Positions 53,395 through 62,761 of a stretch of DNA of 64,000 bases are shown in pieces (position 1 is the stretch's first letter; the number at the start of each line of letters is the position of its first letter). A model generated the notes under the pieces. It did not search any database and was not told the origin of the DNA. It saw only the letters and a list, made by a program, of their open reading frames with translations. Where the stretch lies: contig CAXXHH010000014.1 in NCBI GenBank assembly GCA_963663005.2, forward strand, positions 611,576 through 675,575, in the 5' to 3' direction. This DNA comes from CAINVV01 sp963663005 (GTDB taxonomy: Bacteria; Bacteroidota; Bacteroidia; Bacteroidales; Prolixibacteraceae). A program made the translations under genes and the position numbers.

Positions 53395-55473
53395 ATGAAT
53401 AGAGTCTTAATCTTTTGGTTTGCAAATCTATTATTTATAGCACTGGGCTCAGGAGTTGCCCGCGCCCAGGACAATTCGATAACAGGTAAAATAATCTGCG
53501 GTTACCAGGGATGGTTCAACTGTTATGGGGACGGTTCTCCGGTAGAACGGTGGGTACACTGGTCGGCAGGAAAGTACAAGACCAATGAAGGGCTGCCAAC
53601 TCCGGGACATTTATCGTTTGAGTTATACCCCGAAGTGAGTGATTATGCTCCGGGCAGCCTCTTCGCTACTGGATTTGCAAATCAGGGCGACGGACAAACA
53701 TCGGTGCTTTTTTCTTCAACGAAAATGGATGTCATCGATAAACATTTCGCCTGGATGAAACAATACGGTATTGACGGAGTGGCTTTGCAGCGCTTCCTGA
53801 CAACCGACGGCGTTTTTGTAAAACAAAAGGATACCGTTGCCTTGAATATGCGCACGGTTGCCGAAAAATACCAGCGGATTTTTTACATCATGTACGACAT
53901 GAAAGCCTCTGATTCAACGGTATTCAAGAATGATTTAGCACATATCGAGACATTTAATCTCACTTCTTCACCCTATTATGCCCATCAAAACGGGAAACCG
54001 GTCATTTGCATCTGGGGATTTGGCCTTACCTCCCGCCCGGATCTTCCAAAACCAAGCCTCCAACTGATCCAATGGCTGAAAGGGAAGGGATATTACGTAA
54101 TCGGCGGCGTTCCAACCTATTGGAGAACAGGCTCAAATGATTCATGGGCAGACTATGTCAGTGTTTACAACGCATTTGATATGATCTCGCCATGGGCGGT
54201 TGGGCGATTTAAAGATTTTACCGGTGCAGACAATTATCATGCAAACGTAACGCGTCCCGATAAGGCCTATTGCGATGCTCGTGGCCAGGACTATCAACCA
54301 GTCATTTTTCCAGGTTTTGCCTGGTCGAACTGGAATAGTAACATTAAAAATGAGATTCCGCGAAACAGGGGTGAATTTATGTGGCGGCAGATAGTTAACC
54401 TGAAGAACGATAATATTTCAAACGTCTATGTGGCGATGTTCGACGAATACGACGAAGGAACCGCCATTTTAAAAGCTGCGGATAGCTATTTTTCTATTCC
54501 TACAAATCAGTATTTCCTTACCACCAGCGCCGATGGAACCTATATCTCTTCCGATTTTTATCTTAGGTTAGTGGGAAAAGCTGCCAAGGTAATAAAGGGA
54601 CAGGAACCGCTTACTCAGAATGTTTCTATTCCATATTCGCTTGGACCAATCTTTTTCAGAACCAGCGTAGAAAGTGGGTTTGATGCAGTACCTAACTGGC
54701 AAAACACGACTTCTTCATCTAAAAATGTCATTGGGTTCGGTGGTAACTCAATAGCGCAATGCAGCATTGTGACAAACGAAAAACAGCAAACAGGTGTCTG
54801 GTCAATCAAATACAGCGGACGCGACAATTCTGCCACCGAATCCTATTGCTATTTTAATGTATTTGATGTGGACATCCCCGTATATCCCGATACAAAACTT
54901 ACATTCTCCCTCTTTCCGCTCAACGGCAACGGACGATATGTCTCTGTCGACCTTCTGTTTACGGATGGCACCCATCTGAAAGACCTTAATGCAAAAGACA
55001 AAAACGGACTCTCAATGAATGCCACCGAAGGTAGGGGAACCGTCAATGCGTGGGAACAAACAGCGTGTTCTATTGGTCAATGGGCTAATGGAAAAACTAT
55101 TGACAAAATATTAATCGGGTATGACCACCCGGCCGAAACGGGTGATTTCTCGGGGTATATTGATGATATTTCCATTTATACGTCTGATATACAAACTGAT
55201 GTGGAAACTCTTGCCAAGCCGATATCATCACCATTTTCCATTTATCCAAATCCTGTCGTCCACAAACAGTTAAATCTTGACTTCGTTTCAGACGTTATGG
55301 ACACTGACCTTTTACTGAATATCACAGATTGTACCGGAAAGACTGTACTTAACAAGGCTCTCTGGCCGGTGAACCATCAGGTATTAAATTTGGATAATCT
55401 GACTAGTGGAATATATTTACTATCACTCAGAGGGAAAAATTTCTACCAGGTGAGAAAATTTCTGATTCAATAG
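53395..55473 (+). CDS. GH99/GH71-like glycoside hydrolase (copy 3) with T9SS sorting domain
   Basis: 692 residues from the ATG at 53395 (a TTG just before it is less likely). The signal peptide is MNRVLIFWFANLLFIALGSG. The GH99/71-like core (IICGYQGWFNCYGDGS, FAWMKQYGIDGVALQRF) has the presumed catalytic pair in MFDEYDEGTAIL near residue 347. A beta-sandwich (about 420-600) is probably a carbohydrate-binding domain. The final ~75 residues (FSIYPNPVVHKQLNLDF ... GIYLLSLRGKNFYQVRKFLIQ) form a type A T9SS C-terminal sorting domain. The enzyme should therefore be displayed on the surface or released, unlike copies 1 and 2, suggesting it makes the first cut in the polymer. Confidence 0.85.
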   Translation: MNRVLIFWFANLLFIALGSGVARAQDNSITGKIICGYQGWFNCYGDGSPVERWVHWSAGKYKTNEGLPTPGHLSFELYPEVSDYAPGSLFATGFANQGDGQTSVLFSSTKMDVIDKHFAWMKQYGIDGVALQRFLTTDGVFVKQKDTVALNMRTVAEKYQRIFYIMYDMKASDSTVFKNDLAHIETFNLTSSPYYAHQNGKPVICIWGFGLTSRPDLPKPSLQLIQWLKGKGYYVIGGVPTYWRTGSNDSWADYVSVYNAFDMISPWAVGRFKDFTGADNYHANVTRPDKAYCDARGQDYQPVIFPGFAWSNWNSNIKNEIPRNRGEFMWRQIVNLKNDNISNVYVAMFDEYDEGTAILKAADSYFSIPTNQYFLTTSADGTYISSDFYLRLVGKAAKVIKGQEPLTQNVSIPYSLGPIFFRTSVESGFDAVPNWQNTTSSSKNVIGFGGNSIAQCSIVTNEKQQTGVWSIKYSGRDNSATESYCYFNVFDVDIPVYPDTKLTFSLFPLNGNGRYVSVDLLFTDGTHLKDLNAKDKNGLSMNATEGRGTVNAWEQTACSIGQWANGKTIDKILIGYDHPAETGDFSGYIDDISIYTSDIQTDVETLAKPISSPFSIYPNPVVHKQLNLDFVSDVMDTDLLLNITDCTGKTVLNKALWPVNHQVLNLDNLTSGIYLLSLRGKNFYQVRKFLIQ

Positions 55474-55507
55474 GCTTGATTTTGGCAATTCTTAACCGCT
55501 GACGCCC

Positions 55508-55849
55508 CTACTGCAGTTCAGGTTCCCTGATTGCCAGCACATTTTCCCTGCCCCACGTTTCCAGTTCGTGAATAACCGGAGAAAGGCTTTTGCCAAGTCC
55601 GGAAAGCGAATATTCAACGCGCGGCGGAATTTCCTTAAATTGCCTACGGATAACCAGTCCATCTGCCTCCAGTTCCTTCAATTGCTCAGTAAGAACTTTT
55701 CGCGAAATATCCGGAATACGAACTGCTATCTCTCCAAACCGTTTCGTCCCGGGTGAGAGACTGTACAAAATGAGCGTTTTCCATCGCCCACCTATTAATT
55801 GCAACGTCGCCGTGACGGGACAGGGAGTATTTACTTTCAGTCTGGCCAT
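55508..55849 (-). CDS. HxlR-family (DUF24) winged-helix regulator, YtfH-like
   Basis: 113 residues, normal for HxlR proteins. Cys10 in NTPCPVTATLQLIGG is at the conserved N-terminal position used for redox or electrophile sensing by family members such as YodB and CatR. The winged helix contains GRWKTLILYSL, FGEIAVRIPDISRKVLTEQLKELEADGLV (quoted as ISRKVLTEQLKELEADGL) and YSLSGLGKSL. It is divergent from qorB across 225 bp containing several GTTAC repeats, the same arrangement as ytfH-ytfG(qorB) in E. coli. It likely represses or derepresses qorB under quinone stress. Confidence 0.93.
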   Translation of the reverse strand: MARLKVNTPCPVTATLQLIGGRWKTLILYSLSPGTKRFGEIAVRIPDISRKVLTEQLKELEADGLVIRRQFKEIPPRVEYSLSGLGKSLSPVIHELETWGRENVLAIREPELQ

Positions 55850-55852
55850 AAT

Positions 55853-55938
55853 GGTTACCTCTGGGTTACTACTATTTTCATGGTTACTAAAAAGTAACCT
55901 GTTTCAAAAATAAACTATTGTTAGTTACTTTGCGTAAC
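55853..55938. promoter_or_regulatory. cluster of GTTAC half-sites, candidate HxlR operators
   Basis: Inverted repeats GGTTACT-AAAA-AGTAACC (55882-55899, perfect) and GTTAC-TTTGC-GTAAC (55924-55938), plus direct half-sites GGTTAC at 55853 and GGTTACT at 55864. They lie between the divergent HxlR and qorB genes, starting three bases from the HxlR start codon. Confidence 0.7.
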
Positions 55939-56074
55939 AAAAGTAGAAATAATTTCAATCGCAGGATTTAGCAAGGAAGATTTCTCAAAATAATTTACGA
56001 TTGTCTTATTCCTGATTTTGAAAAATCAATAAATATAAATTTCGTACAATATTATTTAAAAAGGAGACTAAAAA

Positions 56075-56920
56075 ATGAAAATTGGAATCACAGGAGCGAC
56101 TGGTAATTTGGGTCGGCTGGTAGTAGAACTACTAAAAGAGAAAGTGGCCGCAGGGCATATTGTGGCTTTGGTGCGTAACCCTTCAAAGGCCGCCGATTTG
56201 GGCGTCGAGACGCGCGTATTTGATTATACAAATGCGGATAGCCTGGCAGCGTCACTGCTTGGTATTGATAAATTATTGCTAATCTCTGGTAATGAGCTTG
56301 GTCAGCGGTTACCGCAGCACAAAGCCGTTATAGAAGCAGCAATTCAGGCCGGTGTAAAACATCTGATTTATACCAGCATTTTACATGCCGACAGTTCGCC
56401 ACTGTCATTGGCGGTAGAGCATTATGGTACTGAAGTGCTGCTGAAAGATTCAGGATTAACATACACCATTCTGCGTAACGGCTGGTACACCGAAAACTAT
56501 ACTGGTTCCGCGAAAGGCGCGATAGGTGCCGGCGCATTTATTGGCAATGCAGGCGAAGGGAAAATAGCATCGGCCTCACGCCTGGATTATGCAGAAGCAG
56601 CTGTGGCGGTTTTGGCAGGCGAAGGTCACGAAAATAAAATCTATGAATTGGCTGGTGATGAGGCTTATACACTCGCCGAGCTTGCTGCCGAAATTTCGAG
56701 ACAAAGCGAAAAAAATATCCCATACAACAACCTCACCGAGGCACAATACGCTGATATTCTTAAAAGCTTCGGATTGCCGGCAGGCCTAGCCGAAATGTTG
56801 GCGGATTCGGATACCGGCGCTTCGAAAGGTGGGTTGTTCGACGATTCACATGTGCTATCCTCATTGATTGGTCGTCCGACGACACCGCTTGCCAAAACAG
56901 TGGCAGAAGCAATTGCCTAA
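56075..56920 (+). CDS. qorB: NAD(P)H:quinone oxidoreductase QorB-like (NmrA/atypical SDR)
   Basis: 281 residues. The Rossmann opening is IGITGATGNLGRLVVELL, then IVALVRNPSKAADL (NADP-binding), LLLISGNELGQRLPQHK, YTSILHADSSPL, LRNGWYTENY and LADSDTGASKGGLFDDS. These follow E. coli QorB (YtfG) nearly block by block. It reduces quinones using NADPH and detoxifies them in the cytoplasm. The divergent HxlR gene supports redox-stress control. A strong terminator follows 30 bp after the stop codon. It is not functionally part of the PUL. Confidence 0.93.
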   Translation: MKIGITGATGNLGRLVVELLKEKVAAGHIVALVRNPSKAADLGVETRVFDYTNADSLAASLLGIDKLLLISGNELGQRLPQHKAVIEAAIQAGVKHLIYTSILHADSSPLSLAVEHYGTEVLLKDSGLTYTILRNGWYTENYTGSAKGAIGAGAFIGNAGEGKIASASRLDYAEAAVAVLAGEGHENKIYELAGDEAYTLAELAAEISRQSEKNIPYNNLTEAQYADILKSFGLPAGLAEMLADSDTGASKGGLFDDSHVLSSLIGRPTTPLAKTVAEAIA

Positions 56921-56949
56921 TTTGGTTTAGCGCCATTCAGTAATATTAC

Positions 56950-56982
56950 AAAAGCCGTAGAGAATGGTTCTCTACGGCTTTT
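56950..56982 (+). terminator. strong hairpin terminator of qorB
   Basis: Perfect 15-bp inverted repeat AAAAGCCGTAGAGAA / TTCTCTACGGCTTTT with a 3-base loop (TGG) and a T-rich 3' arm. It could also serve the convergent beta-helix gene, whose stop is at 57045. Confidence 0.88.
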
Positions 56983-57044
56983 GTGTTGATTAAACATTTT
57001 CAATCTGTCGGAAGAGGGATAAACCCAAAATCAGACTTCCCGGA

Positions 57045-59987
57045 TTACTTCTTATCGGGAACAATATCGGAACCATAAATCTTGCCAGGTTTCGCATTAT
57101 CTTCCCTAAAACCGGAGATATAATAGTTATTGGTCAACTCTATTGAATTGCCGGTTGGGTGAAGCTTCGCATACACACTTTCCCCGGTAAGTTCGCCTGT
57201 CATTTTCTGGGCGAAGTAAGTAGTGTACACATGCGCCGTTCCTCCTCTGGCGTCAATACCCGGAGCGCCGGACCGCTGGAAGTTCGCCTGTTGGAATCGT
57301 ACTGTACCGCTATTGATTATCGCCCCTATGACCGGACTGCCCCAAAACGCGCTGTTGTAGAGGATAAGTTGGGCATCCGGGTGAACTCTATTGGTATTAG
57401 CCTCCGCACCCATAAGAACATACGACCTTACAGGCTCTGCGGTTCGCGTACAAACCAATTCGGAATTTATCGCGACGAGTTTGGTGTTTTTGTCGGCATC
57501 TTCTACAAATAATGAGTAAGAGCATCCATCCGAACCATGACCAATAACTGTCATTTTCCCTGGATCCTTCCCTGTTATTGCATCTTTCAGGAAATGTAGT
57601 CCGTAGAATGAGCCGTACACGAAATTGTTGAAAATCGTCTGATTTTTAATATCGGCGAATTTAAGCGCACTACAATTTGATTGCAAAAACCGGGTCAAGG
57701 ATATCTTCGGATATCCCTGTCCGTCCTTTGGCAGCCTTGATCCGTAATGCGGATTGAGCTGCATATTCCGGATAAACCCACCTTCAGCGCCTCCGCCTAC
57801 CCATATGCCAGCTCTTGCGAGTACCCCGGCAAAATAATCAACATAATGTCTGCTAGTATTGTAGGAAGCAAGGTCTAACCCTTTGTCTCCGGCCGCAACT
57901 GTAACGTTTACAATATATACTTCTGGTCCCTGTCCCTGGATCAGGAACGGAGTTTTTCTGGGATTCTCAGCGTTAAAACCGTCAGTTGCAATATTAAGTT
58001 GGGCAATTGTAATTCCTCTGATACCCGCACCTGCCTCAAGCTGTATAAGTGAAGCACCATTTTCTCCGGTCGCACCACCAGCATAGGTTGTAAATATTCC
58101 TGCTCCACCACTTTGTGTATGGTGCTGGACATCCCATGTTCCCCTCAACTCTACTCCCGAAGGAACTTTGATAGGATTATTCACCAAATATCTACCACCA
58201 GGCAGATACAACGTTCCACCGCCGTTTGCCTTAACTGAGTTAAGCGCAGTTTGCAGTTTAGCCGACACATCTTCGGTTGGTACGTTGTTGTTAAAGCCTG
58301 TTGCTCTTGGCAGATCGACTTTCACCACGTTGTTTGAAGCCGGTCTCGGCTGCACTTTAATATCTGTCTTCACATTTTTCGGAATCGGATCGAACAGATA
58401 TTCCTTGCCATTACAAATCTCCACTTTGGCAGACTTACTCTTATTCGTAATTTCCAATTTGCGTTTATAACCGGAGTTCACAGATTTGAGTGTATTCATG
58501 GCTGTACCCAGAAACACATGACCGGAAGGTTTTTTAAAATCGCACTGTGTGAGTAAAACGTTTCCGTTGTTTATCTTAAGCGCATACTCACTGTATTTAC
58601 TAAACGTACAGCTCTCAAAAGAGATAACGCCATCGCTTCCATCACTGAGGATGGAGCCCGTGAAATCTACGCCATTGAATTGAACGGACGTTTTAAAATC
58701 ATCATAGAAGTACACGGCATTACCATCCTTCCCAGCTCCGAAGGAAGAGTTGGATATTAGCAATCCGTATGGGTTAACTGCCTGAACAAACAAACCAGTC
58801 TCGCAATCTTTGATATGAATTTCGTACAACTGGGCATTAGGAGTATCGGCGTAACCAGGTTCCCGTCCTATCCACATGCCTGTCTTATAACCTGATACAT
58901 ACAGGTAGGAGACATATTCCCAATCCGAACGGTGCATATTGAAGCCCGTGCCGTTCGCCTTCGTGTATTCGGTAGCCTTTTCGAGCGAGGGAGAACCCGG
59001 GAGTCCGGAATTTGCCCAGTATTTCGGATCAATTTTAACATTTTCGACACGGCCGATGTCGGTACACACATGGATTTCGACTCCTGTATTCAGGGCGGTC
59101 ATGTAGCTGTTCAGAACATAATGCAGTTCGCTCGGAGCGGAATAGAATCCATTGTAGGAGTTTACTAGGGTAACGTTTTCAACTGATGCACAGTCGCCGG
59201 TTGATTGAAACAACGTCCATGGATATGGCTGTACATTATTGATCTCCTGTTCAGGATACCAAATCGACAGGTTCGTTACGCCGGTTCCCTCTTTCATATC
59301 AATAAACCGGTCGGCTATGCTGGTATAAGTAGTGCGGAGTGCGTTGCCCGCCTGAGCGTCGTTCCACCAACTTTCAACGGTTCCATTATAATTGGGGGCG
59401 TCTTTGCCGGTGCGCACCTCGAGAATGGTTCCCAGAACCTTCCCATTGTTCAATTCCGGATCCGCCCAGTCGCCGCGAAGCTGCACACTCGGCGGGAGAT
59501 TCAGCACATATTTGTAATCATAGTCCGTCATCGTCTGCTCGGTACCCTTACGCACTCTGACGGTCCGGGTAGCCGTTTGCGTGCTGCGGAACTCATAATT
59601 ACCGGCCGGTATATAAACGACACCACCGCCATTGTTATATGCGGCATCAATAGCCGACTGGAAAGCCGCTCTGTTGTCAAACCCTGGCTCGGCTTTCGCT
59701 CCAAATGATGGATCAGTCACAACAAAATCAGAAATAACCCAATCCTTTGTGGGATAAGCAGTTTTGATACTCTTCTGGTTCGCTTGCATACTTTTCTCCC
59801 CCACTTGAGCAATAGCAACGTTTGAAATAAACATTGTCATTATGGCAATAATGGCCATTTTACCCAAATTTGAAGCGATTTTTGCACGTCTGAAATTTCC
59901 CAAAATCAGTTGGTGTTTCAGATTTACATCCTTTTTGAAATGGTAGTTGGTTCCGGTCAGGTCGTCGAAATTTCGTTGATGCTCCAT
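57045..59987 (-). CDS. large exported right-handed beta-helix protein (pectate-lyase-3 / GH55-like architecture)
   Basis: 980 residues. Two Pectate_lyase_3-like segments are visible: about 95-190 (FDNRAAFQSAIDAAYNNGGG, VVYIPAGNYEF) and about 570-640 (LQTALNSVKANGGGTLYLPGGRYLV). Each starts a beta-helix, so the protein is a tandem beta-helix like GH55 glucanases or some polysaccharide lyases; I cannot decide which. The N-terminus is unusual: 43 polar residues precede the hydrophobic MAIIAIMTMFISNVAIAQ, and an ATG at 59858 would give a conventional signal peptide. It is a single gene on the opposite strand from the PUL and convergent with qorB. Divergent 274 bp separate it from the next gene, with nothing recognisable inside. 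Confidence 0.78.
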   Translation of the reverse strand: MEHQRNFDDLTGTNYHFKKDVNLKHQLILGNFRRAKIASNLGKMAIIAIMTMFISNVAIAQVGEKSMQANQKSIKTAYPTKDWVISDFVVTDPSFGAKAEPGFDNRAAFQSAIDAAYNNGGGVVYIPAGNYEFRSTQTATRTVRVRKGTEQTMTDYDYKYVLNLPPSVQLRGDWADPELNNGKVLGTILEVRTGKDAPNYNGTVESWWNDAQAGNALRTTYTSIADRFIDMKEGTGVTNLSIWYPEQEINNVQPYPWTLFQSTGDCASVENVTLVNSYNGFYSAPSELHYVLNSYMTALNTGVEIHVCTDIGRVENVKIDPKYWANSGLPGSPSLEKATEYTKANGTGFNMHRSDWEYVSYLYVSGYKTGMWIGREPGYADTPNAQLYEIHIKDCETGLFVQAVNPYGLLISNSSFGAGKDGNAVYFYDDFKTSVQFNGVDFTGSILSDGSDGVISFESCTFSKYSEYALKINNGNVLLTQCDFKKPSGHVFLGTAMNTLKSVNSGYKRKLEITNKSKSAKVEICNGKEYLFDPIPKNVKTDIKVQPRPASNNVVKVDLPRATGFNNNVPTEDVSAKLQTALNSVKANGGGTLYLPGGRYLVNNPIKVPSGVELRGTWDVQHHTQSGGAGIFTTYAGGATGENGASLIQLEAGAGIRGITIAQLNIATDGFNAENPRKTPFLIQGQGPEVYIVNVTVAAGDKGLDLASYNTSRHYVDYFAGVLARAGIWVGGGAEGGFIRNMQLNPHYGSRLPKDGQGYPKISLTRFLQSNCSALKFADIKNQTIFNNFVYGSFYGLHFLKDAITGKDPGKMTVIGHGSDGCSYSLFVEDADKNTKLVAINSELVCTRTAEPVRSYVLMGAEANTNRVHPDAQLILYNSAFWGSPVIGAIINSGTVRFQQANFQRSGAPGIDARGGTAHVYTTYFAQKMTGELTGESVYAKLHPTGNSIELTNNYYISGFREDNAKPGKIYGSDIVPDKK

Positions 59988-60261
59988 AAAATTATCAGAT
60001 TAAAAGATCACGTAAGTTATATTATATTTAAAAACTATACAAGGTTTTTGGCAATAAATCAAGCCCGGCAATCCGTCGGGAAGAGCAGTATTTTCAAGGG
60101 CTTTGAAAAATTTGAAGCTGAAAAATTCAGTAGTATTTTTTCATGATTTTTCGAGCTTTCAGGTAGAAATGGAGTAGATTTTCTGAGACTTCCTAACCAG
60201 AAACATTTTTATTTCCTTTGCAGAAAGTTTCACTGATCCTCAAATTAGTACCGTCCATCCG

Positions 60262-61038
60262 ATGCAGCAGAATTTCCTGAAAAGATCACTAGCTCTATTC
60301 CTTTGTCTATGTATTTATATTTCAGCATTTTCAACGGTCTCAGACAGTGCAAAAGTTATCAAATTTTTTAGTGGATCAGTACTAGTGACCAACAAGGGTA
60401 TTTCCACCATCCCCAATTTTACGCTGGGAAAACCTGCGACTATCCTCAATTTTTATCTGGGCAAAAAAATCAGGTTTGAACCTGAATTTCGCATCTCGTT
60501 GGAGGGTAAACCCTGGATGTTCATCTTTTGGTTTCGTACAGACCTTGTTAAATCGCAGAAATTTGCGCTCAGATTGGGTGCAAATCCAACTGTGGCCTTC
60601 AAATCCCTGCCGGTTACCTCAAATGGAGTTCAGAAAAATTTGCTGGCCAGCTACCGGACGCTGACAGCCGACCTGACTCCGACCTATTCAGTCACCAAAA
60701 ATATTGGCGTTGGATTGTATTATATGTATGTATATGGCATGGAGGATATTACCTCCAGAAATACTCATTACATTGCCTTCCGGACCTATTTTACCGATAT
60801 CAGTATTTCGAAAGAATATTTTCTGAAGTTTACTCCTCAAATATATTATTTGTACCAGGACGGGATTTCCGGAACGTACGTCTCATCCAACCAATCCCTG
60901 AATAAACGGAATTTCCCTTTTTCACTTGCTGCAATGATTAGCCGACCGATCCACACCGACATTTTGATTGGGAACAAACTTGTCTGGAACATGAGCCTGA
61001 TCTATGCATTCAACCATACCTACATCAGAAAACGATAA
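60262..61038 (+). CDS. putative outer-membrane beta-barrel-type protein, unknown function
   Basis: 258 residues with a signal peptide (RSLALFLCLCIYISAFS). The mature part alternates polar and hydrophobic residues in strands rich in Tyr and Phe (IGVGLYYMYVYGMED, HYIAFRTYFTDI, FLKFTPQIYYLYQDG, VWNMSLIYAFNHTYI), typical of a small outer-membrane barrel. I do not recognise a family. It is flanked by the divergent beta-helix gene and by the PurF-like gene 186 bp downstream, with no operon partner evident. Confidence 0.65.
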   Translation: MQQNFLKRSLALFLCLCIYISAFSTVSDSAKVIKFFSGSVLVTNKGISTIPNFTLGKPATILNFYLGKKIRFEPEFRISLEGKPWMFIFWFRTDLVKSQKFALRLGANPTVAFKSLPVTSNGVQKNLLASYRTLTADLTPTYSVTKNIGVGLYYMYVYGMEDITSRNTHYIAFRTYFTDISISKEYFLKFTPQIYYLYQDGISGTYVSSNQSLNKRNFPFSLAAMISRPIHTDILIGNKLVWNMSLIYAFNHTYIRKR

Positions 61039-61224
61039 CCACCTCCAGGTAAGCCTCCTAATTTTCAGGACTAAAGGCAAAGTTACTCCCTAGCGGTTTG
61101 CGCCCTCAACTTTTGGTCTGCGAAAAAGGTGATTTTTTTTCTCCGAGTAACACGGAATAGCTATTCTACCTATGCTTTCGATTCCAATAATCGGTTAACT
61201 TTAGCACTTAATTAACCTATTTTT

Positions 61225-62631
61225 ATGAGCGGATTCTTTGGCTGTATTTCGGATGTTGATTGTGTTTCGGATGTTTTTTATGGTACTGATTATCATTCCC
61301 ATCTTGGTACGAAGAGAGCAGGAATGGCATTTTTCTCCCCTGAGAAAGGATTCCAGCGGGCAATTCACAGTCTGGAGGACGGGAATTTCAGGAATAAATT
61401 TGAGGCCGACATGGCCGGATTTAACGGGAATATTGGTATTGGAGTTATCAGCGATACCGAGGCACAACCGATACTTATCACTTCACATCTGGGGAGATTC
61501 GCTGTTGCAACAGTTTCCAAAATAGCCAACATCACTGAGCTTGAGGATCGGTTTATGAAAGCCCGCCGAACCTTTGCCGAGACCAGTCAGGGCTCCGTGA
61601 ACCCCACCGAGCTGATTGCCATGCTTATAGCTGAGTGTGATGATTTCACATCCGGCATCGAGAACGTTTTCAACCTCATTAAAGGCTCCTGTTCGCTACT
61701 CATTCTCACGGAGGACCGGATTATTGCTGCCCGGGATAAACTCGGCCGGACTCCAATTGTCATCGGTAAAAAAGAGGGAGCCTATGCAGCCAGTTTTGAG
61801 ACCTGCGCTTTTCCAAACCTCAACTACGAAATTGATCGGTATCTCGGTCCGGGAGAGATTGTCTCCATCGGAGCCAATGGATGCGAGCAACTGCGTAAAC
61901 CCAACGAAAAGATGCAAATCTGTTCATTTCTTTGGGTCTATTATGGTTATCCCCCCTCCTTTTACGAAGGGATCAATGTGGATGAATGCCGCTACAAATG
62001 CGGTGCAGCGCTGGCAAAGTCCGACACCGTTGAAGCCGATTTTGTGGCTGGCATACCGGATTCAGGAGTTGGCCATGCGATGGGATACAGCAATGCAAAA
62101 GGAACTCCTTTCAAGAGACCATACGCGAAATATACTCCGACCTGGCCAAGGAGTTTTATGCCACAGAATCAGTCAATGCGTGATTTAGTTGCTAAAATGA
62201 AGTTGCTTCCCAACAAGGCTATCATCAGCGGAAAAAGAGGTGTCTTTCTGGATGACTCCATCGTACGCGGGACCCAGCTCAAGGATAACGTCCGGGATCT
62301 TCACCACGATGGAATTAAGGAAGTCCATATGCGAATTGCCTGTCCTCCATTGACCTATCCATGTGAATTTCTGAATTTCAGCCGTTCCAGATCGAACCTT
62401 GATTTGGCCACACACAAAGCTGTTGAACAGATTGCCGGGCTCATTAATCCGGATATGCGGGAGTATTCCGACAGCAATAATCCAAAATATCACGCCATGG
62501 TTGAACAAATTCGTCAGAATCTGGATTTGACTTCCCTCAAATTTCAGAAGCTCGACGACCTGGTTGAAGCCATCGGTTTACCAAAAGAAAAACTGTGTAC
62601 TCACTGCTGGGATGGCTCCAGCTATTTTTGA
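61225..62631 (+). CDS. amidophosphoribosyltransferase-like protein (PurF paralogue) lacking the glutaminase Cys
   Basis: 468 residues, normal PurF length. The N-terminal Ntn-glutaminase domain begins MSGFFGC where active PurF begins MCG, so the nucleophilic Cys after the initiator Met is Ser. The rest of the domain is preserved (YHSHLGTKRAGMAF, FNGNIGIGVISDT, IAARDKLGRTPIVIGK). The phosphoribosyltransferase domain has the PRPP loop VFLDDSIVRGTQ. Four cysteines resembling the 4Fe-4S ligands of the Bacillus-type enzyme are present (MQICSF, ACPPLTYPCEF, LCTHCWDG). It could use free ammonia or have another role. A canonical purF elsewhere in the genome would show it is a paralogue. TAACTTTA at 61196-61203 is a plausible -7 box. 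Confidence 0.88.
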   Translation: MSGFFGCISDVDCVSDVFYGTDYHSHLGTKRAGMAFFSPEKGFQRAIHSLEDGNFRNKFEADMAGFNGNIGIGVISDTEAQPILITSHLGRFAVATVSKIANITELEDRFMKARRTFAETSQGSVNPTELIAMLIAECDDFTSGIENVFNLIKGSCSLLILTEDRIIAARDKLGRTPIVIGKKEGAYAASFETCAFPNLNYEIDRYLGPGEIVSIGANGCEQLRKPNEKMQICSFLWVYYGYPPSFYEGINVDECRYKCGAALAKSDTVEADFVAGIPDSGVGHAMGYSNAKGTPFKRPYAKYTPTWPRSFMPQNQSMRDLVAKMKLLPNKAIISGKRGVFLDDSIVRGTQLKDNVRDLHHDGIKEVHMRIACPPLTYPCEFLNFSRSRSNLDLATHKAVEQIAGLINPDMREYSDSNNPKYHAMVEQIRQNLDLTSLKFQKLDDLVEAIGLPKEKLCTHCWDGSSYF

Positions 62632-62761
62632 GAATTATCAGGAAATTGAGTAATGCAAACAGGCACCTGTCGGAGTGCCTGTTCAATCGAGGGAGCTTTT
62701 CCCTGGATTTCTTGTTGGAATTGAAAGGGTAATGGTATCGAAATTTTTTCTCTGCTGACAA

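Noticed and set aside
61637..62188. Plus-strand frame of 183 codons inside the PurF-like gene
   Set aside because: Different frame within a clear PurF family protein; Pro/Arg/Ser-rich and without recognisable features.
62658..62683. Hairpin AACAGGCAC-N8-GTGCCTGTT after the PurF-like gene
   Set aside because: Stem is short and no T-tract follows, so I do not call it a terminator, though it may act as one.
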